From Streptomyces chrestomyceticus JCM 4735 (GTDB lineage Bacteria; Actinomycetota; Actinomycetes; Streptomycetales; Streptomycetaceae): DNA of 64,000 bases. The position numbers were made by a program, and so were the translations under genes. The notes beneath the pieces were generated by a model. It saw nothing but the letters and a program-made list of their open reading frames with translations. It was not told the origin of the DNA and searched no databases. Location: assembly GCF_003865135.1 (NCBI RefSeq), contig NZ_BHZC01000001.1, forward strand, positions 7,750,001-7,814,000, written 5' to 3'. Below are positions 58,620 through 64,000 of the stretch, piece after piece; within the stretch, counting starts at the first letter, position 1; every line of letters begins with the position of its first letter.

Positions 58620-60578
58620 TCACAGGATGGGAACAGGCGGCTCGATACCGTGCGCGGCGTCGATCCGGCACTCAAGCGCCGCGAACAGCGTCCGGCGCTC
58701 CACCGCCTCGGCGGGCACGGCCGGAACCCAGTCGCGGGCGACGGTGTGCAGGCGGGCGAGGACGCCCGGAGCCCGGGCGGCGGCGTCCACCACGACATCG
58801 AGCAGTGATTCCAGGTGCGGCCCGGTGGCCAGCGCCGCCGTCAGCCAGTCCGCCAGAGGCTCGCGCCACTCCTCGTACGGACGATGGCGCAGCACGGCGG
58901 CCCAGCCGGCAGTCAACCGCTCCCGGACCGCCGTACTGCGGAACAGACCGCGGGTGCGGACAGCCACCGCAGCCATGGCCAGCAGGAGCGCCGCGTCGGT
59001 CGGCCACCTTTCCGGCTGCAGCCGGCCGAGCAGCATCCGGAAGAGCCGGCCGCCCTTGCGCGCGAGGCCGAGCAGCGCTTCGAACGCCTGGTCGTCGCCG
59101 GAGCCGGACGCCCGCGCCAGGTGATGCAGCCGTACCAACGCCTGGTCCGGGTGCCGCACGGCCATGACCTGGGAACAGACCACGACGAGCGCTTGGCGCA
59201 GGTCCCTGGGCAGGCCCGCCACGAGAGACCACTCGTAGATCCGCTGGCGGAACGCGCGGCCGAAGCCGTCGTGATTCAGGCCCTCCGTCAGCGCTTGGGA
59301 GATGTCGGCGAGCAGCCGTCCGGCGTGGCGCCCGGCCCACTGCTCGGCCAGCCACCACAGATCCTGGGGACGCCCACTGGCCAGACACTGTTCCGCGAAC
59401 CAGCCGATCAGCTCCTTTCGGGTCTCCTGGGGCAGATCGTGCCAGGTGACACAGTCACGTACCCAGTCGCGGAACTGCTGGCGAAGGTCCGAGAAGTACG
59501 TCCAGAAGTGGGCGCGGATCGCCGCGTCGTATCCCAGGACGCGGAACCGGACACCGCCGTCCTTGCCCGTACCGGCTTCGACGGCCTTGAACTCGGCCGC
59601 GAGGTCGGTGTGGTCGAGGCGGGGGCGGTCGTCACCGGGATGGCCGAGGATGTCCTGCAGGGTGTTGGCCGCCCGCAGCACGATGGCGGGGTCGCGACCG
59701 TGGAACATCGCCAGGGACAGGGCGAGGGCGCGTTGGCGGCCGGTGAGTTGGGCCATGAAGTCGGCGACCCGGGGCTTGCGGCTGTCGGCCCGCTCGGCCA
59801 TCGCCCGGTCGCACCAGCGGCGGAAATCGCCGGCCGCGCCATCCGCGTCCCGGGCGCGGCGGATCTGACCGGCGAGTTTGGCGAGGTCCTCCATCGTGGC
59901 ATCTGCCGTGTACTGGGTCAGCTGCGGGGTGGCGAGGTCGGCGGGGTCCGGGCGGATGCCGTCCTGGCGGAGGTACCGCATCAGCAGCCTGCCGCCGTCC
60001 GGGCGTTCGATCTCGGTCGTGAGCCAGTGCAGGTCCTGGCGTTGCAGGTGGTCGGATTGCTGGGGCAGGACAACGACGAGCCGTGCCGAGCGGGTCGCGA
60101 CCACGGACCGGAAGTCGGAGAGCTCGGCCTGTACGGTGTTGTAACGCTCGGCGTCGCTGCTCGACAGATCCAGCAGCATCCGGTCGTGCTCGCCGATCAG
60201 CGCGGTGTCGAGAGCCCGGTCCGTGGTGTCGTCCTGGGTGTCGGGAAGCTCGTGGAAGTTGCCCGCACCGTCGGAGAGTTCGTGCAGCAGTATCAGCGCG
60301 GCGGCCCGCCGGCCGCTGCCGGGCTGCCCGGCTATCAGGACGGTGCCGTGGTCGTGCAACAGGCTCCGCGCCCGGCGGAAACCAGACGGATAGACGAATC
60401 GTTGGTAGAGCCAGCGGCGGTCGTCCTCCGCGATGGCGAGGGACGTCCGCACCCTTGTGGCCAGGCGTGAAACGGCTTCGTGAACGTAGAAGTTGTACTG
60501 GGGGCCGTCCCCGGAGTTCAGCGGGGCGTGTGCCTGGTGGACATAGGAGCCGAAATGGCCTGCGACGCGCTCGGTCAT
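58620..60578 (-). CDS. P-loop ATPase with variant Walker A, partner of the TIR protein
   Basis: A 652-aa protein. Residues 10-28 carry a motif shared with the TIR protein. A nucleotide-binding region follows: variant Walker A GQPGSGRR (84-91), where Lys-Ser/Thr is replaced by Arg-Arg, and Walker B-like MLLDLS (D137). From about residue 230 the rest is Ala/Leu/Arg-rich and helical, probably alpha-repeat, as in STAND/NLR-like sensors. No other domain is recognised. ATG 60578 overlaps the TIR stop by four bases. Likely a sensor or scaffold controlling the TIR effector; this is inferred from context and motif. Confidence 0.8.
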   Translation of the reverse strand: MTERVAGHFGSYVHQAHAPLNSGDGPQYNFYVHEAVSRLATRVRTSLAIAEDDRRWLYQRFVYPSGFRRARSLLHDHGTVLIAGQPGSGRRAAALILLHELSDGAGNFHELPDTQDDTTDRALDTALIGEHDRMLLDLSSSDAERYNTVQAELSDFRSVVATRSARLVVVLPQQSDHLQRQDLHWLTTEIERPDGGRLLMRYLRQDGIRPDPADLATPQLTQYTADATMEDLAKLAGQIRRARDADGAAGDFRRWCDRAMAERADSRKPRVADFMAQLTGRQRALALSLAMFHGRDPAIVLRAANTLQDILGHPGDDRPRLDHTDLAAEFKAVEAGTGKDGGVRFRVLGYDAAIRAHFWTYFSDLRQQFRDWVRDCVTWHDLPQETRKELIGWFAEQCLASGRPQDLWWLAEQWAGRHAGRLLADISQALTEGLNHDGFGRAFRQRIYEWSLVAGLPRDLRQALVVVCSQVMAVRHPDQALVRLHHLARASGSGDDQAFEALLGLARKGGRLFRMLLGRLQPERWPTDAALLLAMAAVAVRTRGLFRSTAVRERLTAGWAAVLRHRPYEEWREPLADWLTAALATGPHLESLLDVVVDAAARAPGVLARLHTVARDWVPAVPAEAVERRTLFAALECRIDAAHGIEPPVPIL

Positions 60579-61351
60579 CGCTCGCCGTCCCGGCGGCGGG
60601 GAGACGAACCGAACCGGTGGCTGATCGGTACATGGGCGTAGTCGCCGGAAACCTGCGTCGTCCCATCGCCGTTGATCTTTGTTCCGCCGGTCCCGAGCTG
60701 GTCGCCGGACCCCGTGTGCATCGGCGCGTTGGACTCGTTGACGAAGGTGCCGACGGTGCCCCGCAGGTTTCCGATGCCGCCACGCTGTCCCTCGTTGCGC
60801 ACCGATGGGACGGGCTCGTGGGGCGATTCCTGGCAAGCGCGGTCCGTGGAAGGCGCTGCCGTGTCCAGTGGCGCCAGCTCGGGCACCTGCGCGACGAGCC
60901 GGTCACCGAGCCGCGAGATCTCCCTCTCACCGCCGTCCCGCAGCCACAGCCGCTCGTACTGGCACTCCGCGAGCTCGGCGAGAGAGGGCGGCAGTGACTT
61001 GGGGGCGAGTTGTTCCACACGCCGGCCCAGCAGCAGCGGAACGACCAGGACCCCGCAGGTGAGTGCCTCCTCGATCTCACGGCGTACCCAGTCGTCCTCG
61101 TTGTCCAGCGCCCGCCGGTCCGGATGTTGCCGGTCGGGGGCGTCCAGCCAGCGTTCGCCTATGAGAGCGAGGAGGACGCAGCTGCGCCGGACGGCGTTAA
61201 CGATGTCACGTTCGTAGCGCGCGCCGAGAGGGATCGACGCCCCGGCGAGGAAGGTGCTGTCCTTCCCGAAGCGGTCGGACAGCGCCTCCTTGAGCCGTTG
61301 CGCGGTGTCCTTGCCGTCGCCGGTGCGGTAGTTGATGAAGATTTCGGGCAT
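60575..61351 (-). CDS. TIR-domain protein with C-terminal signalling motif
   Basis: A 258-aa protein. The TIR domain spans about residues 1-150: box 1 IFINYRTGDG, the GASIPLGARYERDIVNAVRR and VLLALIGERWLD segments, and WVRREIEEAL, where E92 is the likely catalytic glutamate of the NADase site. Bacterial TIRs of this type cleave NAD+ or make cADPR-like signals. Residues ~165-198 are a linker; residues 201-219 hold the glycine-rich motif shared with the ATPase. A basic tail PRRRDGER ends it. ATG 61351. It follows the regulator by 76 bp, and its stop overlaps the ATPase start. Confidence 0.88.
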   Translation of the reverse strand: MPEIFINYRTGDGKDTAQRLKEALSDRFGKDSTFLAGASIPLGARYERDIVNAVRRSCVLLALIGERWLDAPDRQHPDRRALDNEDDWVRREIEEALTCGVLVVPLLLGRRVEQLAPKSLPPSLAELAECQYERLWLRDGGEREISRLGDRLVAQVPELAPLDTAAPSTDRACQESPHEPVPSVRNEGQRGGIGNLRGTVGTFVNESNAPMHTGSGDQLGTGGTKINGDGTTQVSGDYAHVPISHRFGSSPRRRDGER

Positions 61352-61427
61352 GGCTGAGTGACCTTCCTGAGTTGCAGGTGGATGAGCTGGGGTGACGTGT
61401 GGCAGGCCGCGGGGTGGCGGGCGGTTC

Positions 61428-62717
61428 CTACCGGGAGGCCGAGGCCAGCGTCGTGGAGAGCTCCGGGCTGAGTTCCCGTACGGATGCGTTGCGGGGGTGG
61501 CGCCCCAATGTGCGAGCCAGCCGTCGCAGGTCGGCGGTGATCGTCGCGGACTGGACGAGGCTGATGGTGGGGAGCAGACCTCGGGTCATTTCACAGGCGA
61601 GTTCCATCTCGCCCGCGGCGGCGTGCGCGAGGGCGCGCCGGAGTTCGTAGCGGGAGCGGGTGCGCAGTGCGTGACTGGGCAGCCGCGCGGTCTCCTTGCC
61701 GAGGATTTCCGCGGCCTGCCGCGGCCGTCCCAGTTCGTAGAGGCACCAGCCGGTGAACATCGCCACCACGTCCGGCAGGTGGGAGGCGCCGATGACGGGT
61801 TCGTGCGGGTCGCGGCGTTCGAGTGCGAGGAGGTTCCGGGACCGGTCGAGACTGCGCATGCAGGCGTCGTAGTCGCCCTTGACGGCTTGGCACTGGGCCA
61901 GTTTCTGTGCGGCCAGGCCCTTGATCCGTGGTGGGGCATGGCTGTCGAGCGCGTGTGTGGCCAGGTCGACGGCGCTGTCCGTGTCTCCCCGGAAGAGGCT
62001 GATCAACGAACGACGGGCCAGCGCGTACGCGGCCAGGCTGTCGTCGTTGCCCGCCCCCGCGAGTTCCACGGCGCGGTCGGTCCACCACAGTGCGGCATCG
62101 TCGTTCCCCGATTCCTGGGCCATCCAGCCCGTGTACTCGGCGAACCGGGACGCGAGTACCAGAAGTGCCTGACGGGTGCGGGTGCCGCTGCGGGCGGCCA
62201 GTTGTTGCAGGCTGTGGGTCTGGGAGATCAGCTGCGGTAATAACGCGCCGGGTCCCGACACCTGCCCGAGCCGCCGGTACTGGCCGAACAGTGCCCGTGA
62301 AGCGTCGACCAGCGTCGTGGCCCCGGTACCGGTGGTGACGTTCATGCCGCCCACCCCGATCCCCAGGACCGAGGCCGCTCCAGCGCTGATCACGCGCCGG
62401 CGGCCCACCGGCTGGAACGATCCCGATCCGTCCTTGTCCAAGTGCATCAGCCATACCTCACCTTCGTGACTCGTGGGTGTAATGCCCTGTGCCGGTGCGG
62501 GCGCCAGCACCAGGCCGGCCAGTGCCCCTCGTGCACCGAGTTCTTCGTCGCAGAGCCGGGCGAGCTGCGGAGTCGGGGGCTTCAGGCCCCGTTCCACCTT
62601 GCTCAGCTGCCCTTTGCTGTAGTGGACCCGTCGGCCCAGCTGGTCCAGCGAGAGGTCCGCTGCCAGGCGGCGTCTGCGGAGTTCCGGTCCGAACGCGTGG
62701 GGCGGCTGCGGGCGCAT
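61428..62717 (-). CDS. XRE-family regulator with TPR-like C-terminus and tandem TTA codons
   Basis: A 429-aa protein. The N-terminal HTH (about residues 8-65, ELRRRRLAADLSLDQLGRR, HYSKGQLSKVERG) is followed by a Tat-like GRRRVISAGAASVLGIGVGG stretch seen in many Streptomyces XRE proteins and a helical TPR-like region. Codons 159 and 160 are both TTA (plus-strand bases 62238-62243), the codon read by the bldA tRNA. ATG 62717 follows ggagg. It is the first gene of the operon with TIR, ATPase and membrane protein, divergent from priA. Confidence 0.88.
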   Translation of the reverse strand: MRPQPPHAFGPELRRRRLAADLSLDQLGRRVHYSKGQLSKVERGLKPPTPQLARLCDEELGARGALAGLVLAPAPAQGITPTSHEGEVWLMHLDKDGSGSFQPVGRRRVISAGAASVLGIGVGGMNVTTGTGATTLVDASRALFGQYRRLGQVSGPGALLPQLISQTHSLQQLAARSGTRTRQALLVLASRFAEYTGWMAQESGNDDAALWWTDRAVELAGAGNDDSLAAYALARRSLISLFRGDTDSAVDLATHALDSHAPPRIKGLAAQKLAQCQAVKGDYDACMRSLDRSRNLLALERRDPHEPVIGASHLPDVVAMFTGWCLYELGRPRQAAEILGKETARLPSHALRTRSRYELRRALAHAAAGEMELACEMTRGLLPTISLVQSATITADLRRLARTLGRHPRNASVRELSPELSTTLASASR

Positions 62718-62918
62718 TCCATCCTCCGTAACTGTCCGTCCGGGCAGCCGGCGAGCGTTGCGTGTCAGCGTGCGGCAGGCGGCACGGCGGAACAAGGCGA
62801 ACAGGACCGTTTCCCGTTTCCACCTCGGAGCGAATCGGATGGAGGGACTGCTGTCGAGCCCCCGGCCCGCTCCCCGGCCCCACCGCCGCTGTCAGTCCCG
62901 TCTGCTAAGACTGATGCT

Positions 62919-64000
62919 GTGAGCAGGGAAGACGACGGGCCGGGTGCGGAGCCGGAGCAGCTTGCGTTGATTCGGGAGGCGGTGCGGGGGACGAAGGCGG
63001 CGCGGGCGAAGCCGCGGACGTGGCGGGGGGCCGAGCTGGCGGAGCGGTTGCCGGTGGCGCGGGTGCTGGTGGACAAGGGGCTGGTGCATCTCGACCGGTA
63101 TTTCGACTACGCGGTGCCGGCGGCGATGGACGCGGAGGCGCAGCCCGGGGTGCGGGTGCGGGTGCGGTTCGGGGCCGGGGAGAAGGGGGGCGGCGGGAAG
63201 GGGGGAAGCTGGTCAGCGGGTTCGTGGTGGAGCGGGTGGCGGAGAGCGAGTTCCGGGGGGTGCTCGCGCCGATCGCGCAGGTGCTGTCGCCCGAGCCGGT
63301 GCTGACGCCGGAGTTGCTGGGGCTGTGCCGGGCCGTCGCCGACCGGTACGCGGGCACGCTCGCGGACGTGGTGCAGCTTGCGGTGCCGCCGCGGCGGGCG
63401 AAGGCGGAGGGACGGGAGAGCGGGGCGCCGCTGCCGCCCAACGCGATGCCGGAAGCGGGGAGTTGGGAGAGGTATCCGGCGGGGCCGGGGTTCTTGGCGG
63501 CGCTGGGGCGGGGAGACGTGCCGCGTGCCGTGTGGACGGCGTTGCCGGGGCCGCAGTGGCCGGAGGAGCTGGCGCGGGCGATGGCCGCGACGCTGGCCTC
63601 CGGGCGTGGGGCGCTGGCCTTGCTGCCGGACGGGCGGGCCGCTGCACGGGTGGACGCGGCGCTGGGGGAGCTGATCGGGGAGGGGCGGCATGTGGTGCTG
63701 AGCGCCGATGCCGGACCCGAGGAGCGGTACCGGCGGTGGCTGGCGGTCAGCCGGGGTGCGGTGCGGGCGGTGATCGGGACGCGGGCGGCTATGTTCGCGC
63801 CGGTGCGGGATGTCGGGTTGGTTGCTATTTGGGACGATGGGGACGGTAGTCACAGTGATCCGCATGCGCCGCAGCCGCATGCGCGGGAAGTGTTGTTGCA
63901 GCGGGCGGTGACGGAGCGGGCGGGGTTCCTGCTGGGCGGGCTGAGCTGCACCGTCGAGGCGGCGCAGTTGGTGGAGACGGGCTGGGCGCGGCCGCTGACG
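62919..64000 (+). CDS. priA: Primosomal protein N' (PriA), frameshifted near 63200 and truncated by the window
   Basis: A PriA-family replication-restart protein. The first part (GTG 62919, MSREDDGPGAEPEQLALI) reads LVHLDRYFDYAVPAAMDAEAQPGVRVRVRFG. After the G-rich tract at 63185-63205 this frame turns to a nonsense end at 63305, while KLVSGFVVERVAESEFRGVL starts in the -1 frame at 63206 and stays open to the window end. The Walker A is degenerate (LLPDGRAAARVD), as in other actinobacterial PriA, which is thought to be helicase-deficient. The IWDDGDGS..HAREV block replaces DEEH-type motifs. Confidence 0.8.

Noticed and set aside
63206..64000. Separate gene starting after the priA frameshift
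   Set aside because: The protein continues the PriA sequence with no credible start or ribosome site, so it belongs to priA.

Overview
The window is about 64 kb of high-GC actinobacterial chromosome, almost certainly Streptomyces. The evidence is the very high GC content, many GTG and TTG starts, gene order like the S. coelicolor core chromosome as I remember it (ruvCAB-yajC-secDF-apt-relA, alaS-ruvX-mltG-aro, efp-nusB-bldD-pyr-mihF-gmk-rpoZ-coaBC-metK-priA), a BldD with its c-di-GMP signature, and scarce TTA codons. I saw no tRNA or rRNA gene, CRISPR array, integrase or insertion sequence.

Layout. 1-1875: end of a phosphatidylinositol-mannoside acyltransferase gene and pimA. 1876-2850: a noncoding gap with three copies of a repeat. 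2851-5926: a LemA-like membrane protein, pdxS-pdxT (PLP synthesis) and yebC. 6077-15644: ruvC-ruvA-ruvB, yajC-secD-secF, apt and relA. 15775-18084 (minus strand): a DUF349 protein and a cyclophilin. 18240-22530: a metallo-beta-lactamase-fold hydrolase, hisS, a VKOR-family protein and rarA. 22721-27231: a cupin, an iron-box-controlled DUF2470 gene divergent from rpsD, and a large NB-ARC/TPR ATPase. 27400-33409: two small membrane proteins, alaS, ruvX and mltG. 33528-37778: aroE-aroC-aroK-aroB-aroQ, five shikimate-pathway genes. 38031-41960: a P-loop protein, a noncoding gap with 201-bp tandem repeats, an aminopeptidase-P-like protein with altered metal ligands, efp and nusB. 42114-42614 (minus): bldD. 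42837-52966: the pyrimidine operon pyrR-pyrB-pyrC-(PH-like membrane protein)-carA-carB-pyrD-pyrF. 53159-57313: mihF, gmk, rpoZ, coaBC and metK.

The main accessory element is a four-gene minus-strand operon at 57425-62717, between metK and priA. In transcription order it encodes an XRE/TPR regulator with two consecutive TTA codons, a TIR-domain protein, a P-loop ATPase with a variant Walker A, and a two-TM membrane protein. The C-terminus of the TIR protein and the N-terminus of the ATPase share a gapless 19-residue glycine-rich motif. This is the layout expected for effector/NLR pairs that signal through a homotypic (possibly amyloid-like) motif. I propose a TIR-based conflict or defence system whose regulator may depend on the bldA tRNA. 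The window ends inside priA, whose reading frame is broken in a G-rich tract near 63200.
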